64,000 bases of DNA from Moorella thermoacetica (GCF_001267405.1 NZ_CP012369.1:150001-214000), one strand, 5' to 3'; shown: positions 29,242 through 37,964, numbered from the stretch's first letter. A program made the numbers and translations. Notes: generated by a model not told the origin, from the letters alone.

Positions 29242-29356
29242 CGCGATCTGTGATCCAGAAGCTTGAGTTAAATTTGAGTAAATGAGTTGACATAGCGGTC
29301 ATAAGGGCATAAAATTTGCCATAAGGGAACCGATGACTTTCAGGGGTGGGTACCTA

Positions 29357-29641
29357 ATGAGCGAAATATTTTATCCACCGGCAGAATTAGCCAGAATGCT
29401 TAAAGTCAGCGAACGCACTATAAGGCGTTGGATCCAAAAGGGGGATTTGCCGGCCTTGCGCTATGGACGGCAACTGCGCATACCGGCGAGCGCTTTAGAA
29501 AAATTGGGACGCCCGGCAGCAGAAATATCTAACAAAAGCGATTGGCTGGCAAAATGCCGGGCCGCGCGGGCAATGATGCCCCTGAGGGGCGATAGTGCGA
29601 AGATCTTGCAGCAGATCCGGTTAGATAGGGCAGACCGGTGA
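29357..29641 (+). CDS. Excisionase-family HTH antitoxin/regulator
   Basis: A 94-residue protein. FYPPAELARMLKVSERTIRR and IQKGDLPALRYGRQLRIP make a complete MerR/excisionase winged helix; the C-terminal tail from SNKSDWLAKCRAAR is shared with the paralogue at 26084. Its stop overlaps a PIN toxin start (GTGA), so here it probably acts as the antitoxin or repressor of that toxin. Confidence 0.83.
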   Translation: MSEIFYPPAELARMLKVSERTIRRWIQKGDLPALRYGRQLRIPASALEKLGRPAAEISNKSDWLAKCRAARAMMPLRGDSAKILQQIRLDRADR

Positions 29642-30117
29642 ACGAGATGGACGTGCGCCTTAAAGAAGTTTGTGTCGATGCCTGCCTGGTAGTCAAACTG
29701 GTTATAAACGAACCGGACAGCGCGCTGGCAGACGCCCTTTTTGCATGGTGGCAGGAGCAGGGGGTGCAGTTAATAGCCCCCGTCTTTTGTCCTGTAGAAA
29801 TAGATAGTGTCATTAGACGCAGGACAGTAATTACCACCCCCGAAGAAAGATTGACGCCGGAACAGGCGGAAATTGCTTTTGAAGCCGTGCAGGCCATCCC
29901 CTTAAAAACTATCAGTGTCCCCGGTCAACGGCGCCGGGGATGGGAGCTGGCAAAAGAGTTGAAATTACCTGTCGTCTATGATAGTCACTACCTGGCGTTA
30001 GCCGAATTGCGCAACTGTGATTTTTGGACTTCTGACGCAAGACTGTATAATAACGTTAAGGGCAGGTTGCCTTATGTCCATCTCCTCAGTGAATTTGCTT
30101 CGGAGTTGATGAGGTGA
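29638..30117 (+). CDS. PIN-domain toxin (VapC-like)
   Basis: A 159-residue PIN protein. Acidic residues: VCVDACLVVKLV near 13, PVEIDSVIRR near 53, VVYDSHYLALAE near 116-127 and FWTSDARLYN near 133-142. GTG 29638 overlaps the HTH stop; ATG 29647 is an alternative. It sits between the HTH gene and an MNT/HEPN pair. Confidence 0.87.
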   Translation: MNEMDVRLKEVCVDACLVVKLVINEPDSALADALFAWWQEQGVQLIAPVFCPVEIDSVIRRRTVITTPEERLTPEQAEIAFEAVQAIPLKTISVPGQRRRGWELAKELKLPVVYDSHYLALAELRNCDFWTSDARLYNNVKGRLPYVHLLSEFASELMR

Positions 30118-30133
30118 GAGATGCCTCATAGGG

Positions 30134-30598
30134 ATGACAATCAAAGTGAAGGAAGGTAGGAGTTTGGAACGGTTTAAGTTCTATTCCTTGACTAATGAGG
30201 AGAAGCATAGCCTGCTTCAAAGAATTGCTGCCTGCTTAAAAGGGAAAGAGGAGATAGTCTTTGCCTATCTCCACGGTTCTTTTCTCGGTGAAGGACCTTT
30301 CAGGGATATTGATCTAGCCGTTTATATCAATGATGAGGGGATAGATACAGATTACTTCTTTTATGAGATGCAGTTGGAAGATTCCCTCCGGCAGCTCATT
30401 CCTTTCCCGATCGATGTCAGGGTTATTAATAGAGCTCCTTTATCCTTTAAATATAGCGTTTTAAAAAACGGTTACCTGCTAATAGAGAATGTCCCCAATA
30501 TCAGGGTTGATTTTGAGGAACACACGCTGGACAGGTATTTTGATTTTGCCCCGTTTCGGAAACGCTATTTTAAGGAGACGTTTGGCCTTGAAATTTGA
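30134..30598 (+). CDS. MNT-domain nucleotidyltransferase antitoxin, second module
   Basis: A 154-residue protein. FAYLHGSFLGEGPFRDIDLAVY carries the GS...DxD nucleotidyltransferase motif with an 8-residue spacer. It resembles the gene at 26352 only distantly. The start codon is uncertain: ATG 30134 lacks a strong site, while TTG 30164 follows AGGTAGGAG closely. It overlaps the HEPN gene by 11 bases. Confidence 0.85.
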   Translation: MTIKVKEGRSLERFKFYSLTNEEKHSLLQRIAACLKGKEEIVFAYLHGSFLGEGPFRDIDLAVYINDEGIDTDYFFYEMQLEDSLRQLIPFPIDVRVINRAPLSFKYSVLKNGYLLIENVPNIRVDFEEHTLDRYFDFAPFRKRYFKETFGLEI

Positions 30599-31031
30599 TG
30601 CGTTAAAAGCCGGCAAACTTCTTGCCGCGTTCAGGCAGGCTCAAAAACGGCTGCAAGACCTGGCCCGCCTGCCTAAAGAGGAGTTTTTGACTGATCCTGA
30701 TAAAATAGGCAGTGCTAAATATCATTTCATCGTGGCCATTGAAGCAGCCATTGATTTAAGCAATCATATTATCGCCCGGAACAATCTGAGAATACCAGAG
30801 GATTACGCTGATACCTTTCGCATTTTGGGTGAGGCCGGCATTTTTCCTCCTGAATTTGTTACTACTCTTATTAAGATGACGAGATTCAGAAACAGGCTGG
30901 TTCATATTTACTGGGACGTAGATAGTGATACCCTCTATAATATTTTAGTGAATGGGCTTAAAGACCTGGATGCTTATTTAAAGGCAATGGGCAAATTTTT
31001 CACTGGTAACAAGGAAGAGCCATACTGCTAG
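30588..31031 (+). CDS. HEPN-domain RNase toxin, second module
   Basis: A 147-residue helical DUF86 protein. MTRFRNRLVHIYWD near residues 100-113 contains RX4HXY (RNRLVHIY). TTG 30588 is chosen because AAGGAG lies 10 bases before it; the longer frame from 30489 overlaps the partner gene. Partner of the MNT protein at 30134. Confidence 0.86.
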   Translation: MKFDALKAGKLLAAFRQAQKRLQDLARLPKEEFLTDPDKIGSAKYHFIVAIEAAIDLSNHIIARNNLRIPEDYADTFRILGEAGIFPPEFVTTLIKMTRFRNRLVHIYWDVDSDTLYNILVNGLKDLDAYLKAMGKFFTGNKEEPYC

Positions 31032-31107
31032 ATACACGGCCCTGTCCATTTTTATGCCACCGCGATGTTGATTATTTTTTTAGAAAGGAAGCACGTGGGT
31101 ATAGCTG

Positions 31108-31668
31108 ATGCTGTTTTTAGGTCACGCTGGTTTGACCCTGGCGGCAGCCAGGGTGATGGAAAAGATGATGGTTCCCGGCGGCAGGCAAAGGCCGGGCAGC
31201 AGGCCGGGGCCGCCGGAACTGATAGATTACCGCCTGGTCCTTATCGGTTCTATGCTGCCGGACATTATCGACAAGCCCCTGGGCGGGGTAATTTTCAAGG
31301 AAACCCTGGGTAACGGCCGTATTTACGCCCATACCCTGGTTTTTTTATTATTTGCCTGGGCCGCCGGCCTGCTGTGGTGGCGGCGTTACCGGCGGCCGGG
31401 GGGCCTGGTCCTGGCCGGGGGTAGCCTGATGCACCACCTGCTGGACGGGATGTGGCGCTACCCGACTACTTTCTTCTGGCCTCTGTACGGCTGGGGTTTT
31501 CCCCGGGGCCACCCGGAAGAGTGGTTCTGGCAGTGGCTGGCGGGGCTCCTGCACGACCCTTTGGTGTATGTGCCGGAAGCAGCGGGCGGTATTGTTCTCC
31601 TGTTCTTTTTTGGACAACTTGTTTACCGGGGAGGGGTGATGGAGTTTTTGAAGCGGGGAAGGTTCTAA
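31108..31668 (+). CDS. Putative membrane-bound metal-dependent hydrolase (DUF457/YdjM-like)
   Basis: A 186-residue membrane protein with about four hydrophobic segments. Conserved polar motifs typical of the family: LGHAGLTLAAARV near the start, LIGSMLPDIIDKP near 46-58, YAHTLVF near 73 and SLMHHLLDG near 106-114. These His/Asp residues would bind metal. The physiological substrate is not known. GC-rich codon use returns to the chromosomal norm here, marking the right border of the accessory island. Confidence 0.75.
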   Translation: MLFLGHAGLTLAAARVMEKMMVPGGRQRPGSRPGPPELIDYRLVLIGSMLPDIIDKPLGGVIFKETLGNGRIYAHTLVFLLFAWAAGLLWWRRYRRPGGLVLAGGSLMHHLLDGMWRYPTTFFWPLYGWGFPRGHPEEWFWQWLAGLLHDPLVYVPEAAGGIVLLFFFGQLVYRGGVMEFLKRGRF

Positions 31669-31953
31669 CGGGCAGGCTGTAATTCCGGCGGCCGGGCCCT
31701 ACGGGGCCGGGTCCCGGGGACCCATATCGGCAAAATTTCTGGGATTTGCAGCCTGCAAAATATCATTACTGGCTGGGAGGCGGTCATCAGTTTTTGACTG
31801 ATTGAATGTAAAACTTTTCTTATTTGGACCTGGTTTTTAGGAGGATTATTGCCAAAAATGGCGAATATAGCAAGTGAACTGGAGCGCGTTAACAAAATTT
31901 GCCTCTGCCAAGGCTCGCTTCGCCGGCCTTAAGGGGCGATAGGAGGGTTATAT
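31669..31953 (+). other. Intergenic region before the SLH genes
   Basis: It contains a small GC hairpin at 31690-31722 and a TAGGAGG site (31838-31844) before a possible 24-codon leader frame, ATG 31858 to TAA 31932. Otherwise nothing was recognised. The leader frame is weak evidence only. Confidence 0.3.
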
Positions 31954-34224
31954 GTGCGCATCAAGGGTTTATGGTCGTATCTGGCGGTTGTTGTTTGCCT
32001 GAGCCTGGTGCTGGCCGGCATCCCGGCGATGCCCACCGCTGCCGCGGCGTCGAGCGACCCGGTAGCCGATCTGGTGAACAGGCTCCAGCCGGTGTATAAC
32101 TGCCTGGACGCCGGGGATAAGCAAGTTATCCAGGCGGCGAAGGATGAGATTGCGGGGCTTAGTGATGATGAGATAGCAAAGATATTAAAGGACAAAAGGT
32201 TGATAACGGAACAAGTTAAAAATAATCTTAGAGTTGATGAAGATAACGCCGCCTCTACCCTGGCGGGTATGATAAAATACGCGGCGGGGATCTATTACTC
32301 TCCAGATGCGAGCACGTTGGAAAATGAATTGCAAGGTTTCCGCAGCCAGTATAGCTCTACCTTCAGTCAATTGCTTGGAAGCGGTGTAACCGTTGACGAC
32401 GCCTGGCAGTTCGCCCTGGCTACTGAAGCAAATTTACCTGCAGCCTTGCAGAGCAATCTTGGCAATATATTGGAGCAATTTATAACAGGTTCGAGCTATG
32501 ATGCAGTCTTGAATAGTTTCAGCGATATTGTTTCTGACGCCGCGTCGGGGGTCACTTCTGATTTTAAGGACGCCCTGACGGGTTTGGGTTGGAATATCGG
32601 GCTGTTGATGCAGGTTAAAGACGCATTGCGCTCTAAAGTGCCTGACGGCAAAGCCGCGGAGCAGGCCCTGCTGAAGGGCTACATACGCTCCCAGACGCAG
32701 CCGTTAGGCAGCACCACTTTGACTGTCGGCAACACCCAGGAATACGGCTTAAAGGTTTTAAACCAGTTTGAAGTAAGTTCTTCCATAGCCAGCGTCTTGG
32801 GGTGGCAGTCATCCGATCCGAGTATCGCCAGTTTTAACGGGAACAAGCTTACAGCCAATAAACCCGGGACTATCAGGGTCCGCGCTTATCATCCCTCTGC
32901 CGGAACGAATCCGGATTTTAACAACTCCCTCTGGCTGGCTGAATTTCAAGTGACAGTAAACGCTGCTTCCGGCGGTGGCGGAGGCGGCGGTGGTGGCGGA
33001 GGAGGCGGAGGCGGTGCCTCCCAGCCCGGGCAGTCTACCTCCACTACTACTGACTTCGGCCAGGTAACGGTCGATAAATCCACTGGCAGTGTGACGACCA
33101 CCATCGATGCGGCCAAAGCAGCCGATCTGATCGCCCAGGCTTCCGGCCCGGTGGTCTTTAAAGCCGACATCCCGACCGATGTGACCGTGAAAACGGCTAC
33201 AATGGAATTGCCGGCCGCCGTCTTTACTAAGGCCGCGGAAGCCGGTAAGGCCCTTTCCCTCGAAGTGGCGGGTGTAAAGGCGCTTCTCCCGGCAGGGGTG
33301 ATACCGCCGGAGATCCTGGCCGATCCGGCAGCAACGATTAATTTTGCCTTCCAGGTTTTGGATACTACAGAAGCCCAGGCGGTTACCGGCAATCTCCCGG
33401 CCAGTATGCGCCAGGCGGCAGACGTTATCGAAATCGACCTGTATACTGTTAAGGGCGATAACCAGCAGATGGTGACCCCGGCCAAGCCGGTAACCCTCAC
33501 TTTGACCTATCGCCCGGAGGGTGTGGATGCCGATAAGCTGGGTGTCTATCGTTACAATGTGGCTGCCGGCACGTGGGAATACAAGGGCGGCCGGGTCGAT
33601 AAGGCCACCAATTCGATCAGCGCTGTCCTCAACTCCTTCTCAAAGTACACGGTACTGGCTTATGATAAGACCTTCAGCGACATCCAGGGACACTGGGCCC
33701 AGCGGGATATCGAGATCATGGCTGCCCGCCATGTTGCGGCAGGCATCTCGGCCAGCGAATTCAAACCCGAGGGCCAGGTAACGCGGGCGGAATTTACGGC
33801 CTTCCTGCTCCGCACCCTGGGTATCAGTGAGGATAGGTCCGCTGCCAATCGCTTTGCGGATATCCAGCCCGGAGACTGGTACTACGGCGCCGTAGTAACT
33901 GCCTCCAGGACCGGCCTGGTGGCGGGCTATGAAGACGGCAGCTTCCGTCCCGACAAGGCTATAAGCCGCCAGGAAATGGCCGCTATGCTTGCGCGAGCCC
34001 TGGCTTACGCCGGGCAGAAGGTGGACGTCGCGGGACGGGTGGACGATATCTTGAGTAAGTTCAGTGACAACGGCAGCCTCGCGAGCTGGGCCAGGGAGAG
34101 CGCGGCTGTGGCGGTAGAATCCGGGCTTATTGTCGGCCGGACGGCTACCACCTTCGTGCCCCTGGGCAACGCCACCCGGGCGGAAACGGTGGTCATGCTC
34201 AAGCGGCTGCAGGATCGGATCTAA
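31954..34224 (+). CDS. Secreted S-layer-homology protein with poly-glycine linker
   Basis: A 756-residue exported surface protein. GTG 31954 follows GGAGGG. The signal peptide (about 1-30) ends TAAAASSD. A helical region (about 30-250) is followed by a Big-like beta domain (SSDPSIASFNGNKLTANKPG). A run of about 15 glycines lies near residue 340. Then comes a beta-rich domain (about 355-570) and three SLH repeats (about 575-756), each with features like FSDIQGHWAQRDIEIMAARH and ITRAEF-type motifs. SLH repeats bind pyruvylated secondary wall polymer, which CsaB at 61224 would make. Confidence 0.88.
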   Translation: MRIKGLWSYLAVVVCLSLVLAGIPAMPTAAAASSDPVADLVNRLQPVYNCLDAGDKQVIQAAKDEIAGLSDDEIAKILKDKRLITEQVKNNLRVDEDNAASTLAGMIKYAAGIYYSPDASTLENELQGFRSQYSSTFSQLLGSGVTVDDAWQFALATEANLPAALQSNLGNILEQFITGSSYDAVLNSFSDIVSDAASGVTSDFKDALTGLGWNIGLLMQVKDALRSKVPDGKAAEQALLKGYIRSQTQPLGSTTLTVGNTQEYGLKVLNQFEVSSSIASVLGWQSSDPSIASFNGNKLTANKPGTIRVRAYHPSAGTNPDFNNSLWLAEFQVTVNAASGGGGGGGGGGGGGGGASQPGQSTSTTTDFGQVTVDKSTGSVTTTIDAAKAADLIAQASGPVVFKADIPTDVTVKTATMELPAAVFTKAAEAGKALSLEVAGVKALLPAGVIPPEILADPAATINFAFQVLDTTEAQAVTGNLPASMRQAADVIEIDLYTVKGDNQQMVTPAKPVTLTLTYRPEGVDADKLGVYRYNVAAGTWEYKGGRVDKATNSISAVLNSFSKYTVLAYDKTFSDIQGHWAQRDIEIMAARHVAAGISASEFKPEGQVTRAEFTAFLLRTLGISEDRSAANRFADIQPGDWYYGAVVTASRTGLVAGYEDGSFRPDKAISRQEMAAMLARALAYAGQKVDVAGRVDDILSKFSDNGSLASWARESAAVAVESGLIVGRTATTFVPLGNATRAETVVMLKRLQDRI

Positions 34225-34305
34225 CCTACCTGTTGTCAAATAAGGGAAGGGGGCTGCCCTGCCGCTGGCGGGCATGCCCCTGCTTTTTAACCGGAGGGGA
34301 GAAGG

Positions 34306-35952
34306 TTGTTGCGGAGGGTTTCTACGAGGGTTTTAATCTGCTGGACGTTGTTGTTCTTGATGCTGTTGTCCCTGGTGGGCGGGGCGGTCGCCCTGGCCGC
34401 GGGGCTGGACCTCCCCGGCCTTTACGACCAGTTGAAGAATGATCCCACCTACCAGCCCTATCGCCAGGAACTGCTGAATGAATACCTTAAGTTAAATAGC
34501 AACGAGCAGGCCATGGATAACGACCTGCGGTCTTTCCTGGCCGATGTGCAGGCCCGGCTTTCCCAGGCTGATACGAGCAGCCTCAAGGATGAAGCCGGCG
34601 TGAACGCCCTGGTCATGAAAACGGCGGCGGAAGTGCTGTTTACGGATAAGAAATACACTACCCTGGCAAATGCCTTGGCGGCAACTTCGGACATTCAATC
34701 CATCCTGAAGGGCAATTTCCCGCCGTCCCTGGAGCCTGTCCGGAAAGAGGTTGTGAACGCTTTGCTGGGGAGCGGCGGTCAGGCCGCGGCCGGCGGGGGC
34801 GGGACCGCGGCGCCGTCGGCCGGTACGGAAGAAGAGATCCAGCGCGACACTGCCGCCGGGGTTGTTACCTGGCGGGTGAACCCGGAGGCGGCCGCCGGGA
34901 TAAAGGATAACAAGCTGGTCCTTTCCCTGGCCGGGGAGACCGCTCCCACCCGGACCTTCTCCCTGCCGCCGGCTCTCCTCCAGGACCTGGGGCAAAAAAA
35001 GGCGGACCTGGAGCTGGACTACGGCCCGGTGGTCCTGACCCTGCCGGCAGCCTCCCTGGCGGATTTGAGCAGCTCCGGGGGAGCAGACCTGACGTTTAGG
35101 CAGGAGAGCCTGGACCCGGCGCGGGTAAAAGACGTCAACGGGCCGGGCTACAATGGGGCCGGCATGGTTTATACCCTCACCGCCGGGGATAAGGGAGGGC
35201 TCCCGGCCGGCGTCCCCGCTAGGATAAAATATGAAGAGCGGCAGGGGTTGGACCGGGACCTCCTAGGCGTTTACCAGGTGAAAAGCGATGGTTCTCTGGT
35301 TTACCTCGGCGGTCATGGGGTGGACGGGAGTCCCTACCTGGAATTTTCGTTACCGGGTGATGGCAGTTATGCCGTTTTGGAGTACCGGGCTGATTTTGCC
35401 GACCTGGCGGGCCACTGGGCGGCCAGGGATGTCCAGGTCATGGCGGCCAGGCATATCGCCGCCGGCGTGGGCGAGGGGCGGTTTGAGCCCGACCGAGACA
35501 TTACCCGGGCCGAATTTACGAGCCTCCTGCAGCGGGTCCTGGGCCTGCCGGTAAAAGGAACGGTAACCGGCTTTAGCGATGTGCCGGCCGATGCCTGGTA
35601 CGCTCCCTCCGTGGCCGCCGCCGTCCGGGCGGGGCTGGTGCACGGGTATGAGGATAGTACCTTTAAACCCGATAATCCGGTGACCAGGGCCGAGATGGCG
35701 GCCATGCTGGGCAACGCCCTGGCCTTGCAGGGCCTGGCCGTGAAGGTGGAGCCTGGTCAGGTAGAAGCCGTCCTGCAACCCTATCGGGACCAGGCGGCCG
35801 TACCTTCCTGGGCCCGGCCGGCCATGGCCGCGGCTGTGACGGCCGGTATTGTCGGCGGCCGCGAAGGCGGCCTGGCGCCCCTTGAGCGCGCCACCAGGGC
35901 CGAGGCCATAGTGATGCTTGAGCGGCTGATGGATAAAGCCGGCTGGAGATAG
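34306..35952 (+). CDS. Secreted S-layer-homology protein, second
   Basis: A 548-residue exported protein. TTG 34306 follows GGAGGGGAGAAGG. The signal peptide is residues 1-30 (LICWTLLFLMLLSLVGG then ALAAG). A helical N-part, a glycine-rich hinge near 155-170 and a beta domain precede three SLH repeats (about 365-548) with FADLAGHWAARDVQVMAARH. Sequence and architecture are parallel to the gene before it, so the two probably arose by duplication and are co-transcribed (82-nt gap). Confidence 0.88.
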   Translation: MLRRVSTRVLICWTLLFLMLLSLVGGAVALAAGLDLPGLYDQLKNDPTYQPYRQELLNEYLKLNSNEQAMDNDLRSFLADVQARLSQADTSSLKDEAGVNALVMKTAAEVLFTDKKYTTLANALAATSDIQSILKGNFPPSLEPVRKEVVNALLGSGGQAAAGGGGTAAPSAGTEEEIQRDTAAGVVTWRVNPEAAAGIKDNKLVLSLAGETAPTRTFSLPPALLQDLGQKKADLELDYGPVVLTLPAASLADLSSSGGADLTFRQESLDPARVKDVNGPGYNGAGMVYTLTAGDKGGLPAGVPARIKYEERQGLDRDLLGVYQVKSDGSLVYLGGHGVDGSPYLEFSLPGDGSYAVLEYRADFADLAGHWAARDVQVMAARHIAAGVGEGRFEPDRDITRAEFTSLLQRVLGLPVKGTVTGFSDVPADAWYAPSVAAAVRAGLVHGYEDSTFKPDNPVTRAEMAAMLGNALALQGLAVKVEPGQVEAVLQPYRDQAAVPSWARPAMAAAVTAGIVGGREGGLAPLERATRAEAIVMLERLMDKAGWR

Positions 35953-35970
35953 GCCCGTGGGTTGCCCCCT

Positions 35971-36004
35971 GCCCCTGCCGTGAAAGCGGCAGGGGCGTTT
36001 TTTC
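35971..36004 (+). terminator. Intrinsic terminator after the SLH genes
   Basis: A perfect 10-bp stem GCCCCTGCCG/CGGCAGGGGC (35971-35980 with 35987-35996), loop TGAAAG, then GTTTTTTC. Confidence 0.92.
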
Positions 36005-36048
36005 GCCCTGGAGAAAGCAAGTACCCTGGCGCCCCGTCGCTGTCCGGA

Positions 36049-36825
36049 TTACCGGGACGCGGCGGGGCCCAGGGTACCCAGGAGGCAGAAGGGTTTTTCC
36101 GCCCGGCGCCCCGTGGTCTCCAGGGCGGCCCGGTCGCCGGCGGCGAGGATGCAGGTGGCAGGGCCGGCCGACTTTAGCAGGGCCGGCCCTGTGAGGCCCG
36201 GCCTCCAGTTGATTTGCAGCCCGTATAATGCGGCCAGGTCCCTGGCCTCGGCCAGGATGCCCCTGGAGCCGGCGGGGACGATTTCCCGGATGCCCGGCTG
36301 GTCAAGGAGCAGGCGCACGGTTTTCAGGTCTACGATTTCCGGGTCGTCGAGGAAGACCTCGGTTCCGACCTTGGGCCGTCCGAAGAGGGCCAGGGTATCG
36401 CCGGCAGCCAGGCGTCCCATTAACAGCTCTGCGGTTGTTGCCAGGCCGATGACGGTGATCCCTATCCCGGACTGGGTAGTAGGTATATTTTTTTCGCTGC
36501 TGCCGGTAAGGGTTTTCTCCGGGTCGATGCCCAGGACGCGCATCTCGTCGGCCACACCCTCCCGGATGGCCGCACCTGCAGGCTCCGGCTCGACACAGAG
36601 GGTGTTGACGACGCATACCGGCCAGGCACCTAACGCCAGGACTTCCATCAGGGCCACCCTGGCGGTAAAACGGCCCAGGACGTACCCGGGCACCCGCACC
36701 ACGTCGGCTTCCTTGGGGCCGATGGCCCCGGCGGAGTCGCAGGCGATCACCAGGGATCTTTGCGCATCCAGGTCCAGGATGGTCAAGTCCCGGTAGCGGC
36801 GGGGGGAAAGGGTGGCCGGGGTCAT
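36049..36825 (-). CDS. cblS: Alpha-ribazole kinase CblS (AIR synthase-like)
   Basis: A 258-residue protein of the PurM/AIRS fold. In Listeria and Geobacillus CblS phosphorylates imported alpha-ribazole for the lower ligand of cobalamin. Visible here: LVIACDSAGAIGPKEADVV (the metal/ATP Asp loop) near residues 25-43 and a glycine-rich QSGIGITVIGLA near 118-129. The start overlaps the cblT stop by 4 bases. Regulation by a cobalamin riboswitch upstream supports the assignment; the name rests on family plus context. Confidence 0.8.
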   Translation of the reverse strand: MTPATLSPRRYRDLTILDLDAQRSLVIACDSAGAIGPKEADVVRVPGYVLGRFTARVALMEVLALGAWPVCVVNTLCVEPEPAGAAIREGVADEMRVLGIDPEKTLTGSSEKNIPTTQSGIGITVIGLATTAELLMGRLAAGDTLALFGRPKVGTEVFLDDPEIVDLKTVRLLLDQPGIREIVPAGSRGILAEARDLAALYGLQINWRPGLTGPALLKSAGPATCILAAGDRAALETTGRRAEKPFCLLGTLGPAASR

Positions 36826-37376
36826 TTGCCTTCACCTTTCCCCCGGCCGGCGGCATAGCTGGCGGGAAATACCCGGCGCAGGCTGGTGAAGGCCGTCGCG
36901 GCCAGGACGATGTTCAGGGCGGAAGCGATCAGCAGGGGCACCACCATGGCCAGGAAGAATGCTTTGCCGAACCCCGGCAGGGGGATGAACAGCGCCGGGA
37001 GTAAGAGACCGTTGAGGGCTATTCCCGCTGCTATCCCCAGCCAGGGGGAAAAGCGGTAGAAAATGGCAAAGAGGGCGACGACAGCGGCCATGCCGGCGGC
37101 AATAACCAGGTGGAGGGGCGGGGTGAGGGGGAACCCGGCGGTAAAGGCGGTGAGCAGGTGCCCCAGGGCTGCTATCAGGGCCCCGTCGGCGGGACCCAGG
37201 ATGAGGGCGCCGAGAAAGCCGGGAAAAGAATCGAAGGCCGGGGTGCCGGTGATGCTGGGTATTTTTAGATTGGCGCCCACAGTTGACAGGGCGATGAGCA
37301 TGGCCAGGGTGGCCAGGCGTCTGGCCGTCCAGCGGCTTGCCTTAACGGCCGGGGAGGAAAGTTCCGGTTTTGCCAT
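36822..37376 (-). CDS. cblT: Alpha-ribazole ECF transporter S component CblT
   Basis: A 184-residue membrane protein with about five or six hydrophobic helices, typical of ECF substrate-binding subunits. LSTVGANLKIPSITGTPAFDS and LGALILGPADGALIAALGH are family-like motifs. It needs an EcfAA'T energising module encoded elsewhere. ATG has AAAGGAG eight bases before it. It is the first gene behind the cobalamin riboswitch and terminator. Confidence 0.82.
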   Translation of the reverse strand: MAKPELSSPAVKASRWTARRLATLAMLIALSTVGANLKIPSITGTPAFDSFPGFLGALILGPADGALIAALGHLLTAFTAGFPLTPPLHLVIAAGMAAVVALFAIFYRFSPWLGIAAGIALNGLLLPALFIPLPGFGKAFFLAMVVPLLIASALNIVLAATAFTSLRRVFPASYAAGRGKGEGK

Positions 37377-37437
37377 GTTTGCTTCTCCTTTCTAAAGAAG
37401 ATTTTGTCAGGGGCGAAATGGGGCCGGGCCACCCGCA

Positions 37438-37475
37438 ACAAAAAAGTCCCCAGCCGTCTACCGGCTGGGGACTTT
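37438..37475 (-). terminator. Riboswitch-controlled terminator before cblT
   Basis: A perfect 14-bp stem (37443-37456 with 37462-37475), loop of 5, and a U run on the minus-strand transcript (A run 37438-37445 on the plus strand). It lies between the riboswitch aptamer and the genes, so it is the expected off-switch when cobalamin binds. Confidence 0.92.
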
Positions 37476-37528
37476 ACCATCATCCCCGGTTGCTTCTCCC
37501 CTTTCCTGGCGAAGGTGAGAGGTCATAT

Positions 37529-37704
37529 GGACAGGCAGGTCTCCTGGCTCGCGCTTCCTTGTTTAGCGATGCCTTCCCGGGAACTATCCCAGTGGCGTTA
37601 TATCGCCAACTCCACGCTCACAGTGGCGGGACCGCGCCGGATCGCCGCCTGAAAAGGCGGTTACCGGACTTCCCTATTCTCCCCCTCCCGGGGGCACCTG
37701 TCCA
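37529..37704 (-). promoter_or_regulatory. Cobalamin (B12) riboswitch
   Basis: On the minus strand the conserved blocks appear in order: an opening stem near 37704, GGTCCCGCCACTGTGA near 37640-37625, GCCACTGGGA near 37597-37588, GGGAAGGC near 37577-37570, and the B12 box GAGCCAGGAGACCTGCC at 37550-37534. The terminator at 37438-37475 follows. Control of cblT-cblS by adenosylcobalamin is expected. Confidence 0.95.
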
Positions 37705-37913
37705 TTTTTTTCATATATGGTTGTCAATTATTAATATAATCCACCACCGGGCTTTTGGCAAGCCCTGTTTCCGAAAGTAAGCCCGGGAAAGACTTCCCGG
37801 GGGCAGGTAGCCGCACCCCCGCCTTTGGGTGTACTGGAACTCCAATCAATTGGTAGCTTACCTGATACAGATACCCTTATAAAACCACGGGACTAACCCT
37901 AGAAGAGATAAAC
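37705..37913. other. Intergenic stretch between riboswitch and amtB terminator
   Basis: No gene. It should hold the promoter of the cblTS transcript at its left end (AT-rich 37705-37742). It also has a hairpin CCCGGGAAAGACTTCCCGGG (37782-37801) and a partly complementary GGTAGC/GCTTACC pair (37808-37863). The structure is not recognised. Confidence 0.35.
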
Positions 37914-37952
37914 AAGCCCCGCCGCTGTTCGATTACCGGGCCGCGACGGGGC
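37914..37952 (-). terminator. Intrinsic terminator after amtB
   Basis: On the minus strand AGCCCCGTCGCGG (37952-37940) pairs imperfectly with CAGCGGCGGGGCTT (37927-37914), followed by GTTTATC. Confidence 0.6.
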
Positions 37953-37964
37953 TATGTTGTCCGT

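Noticed and set aside
29004-29285. A 93-codon plus-strand frame between Rpn copy B and the HTH gene
   Set aside because: The minus strand carries recognisable Phd and VapC relics over the same bases.
31858-31932. A 24-codon leader peptide before the SLH gene
   Set aside because: Ribosome-site spacing is poor for the ATG and no homologue can be checked; mentioned only in the intergenic entry.
36113-36796. A 227-codon plus-strand frame opposite cblS
   Set aside because: cblS on the minus strand has clear family motifs; the plus frame is low-complexity Arg/Ser-rich shadow.
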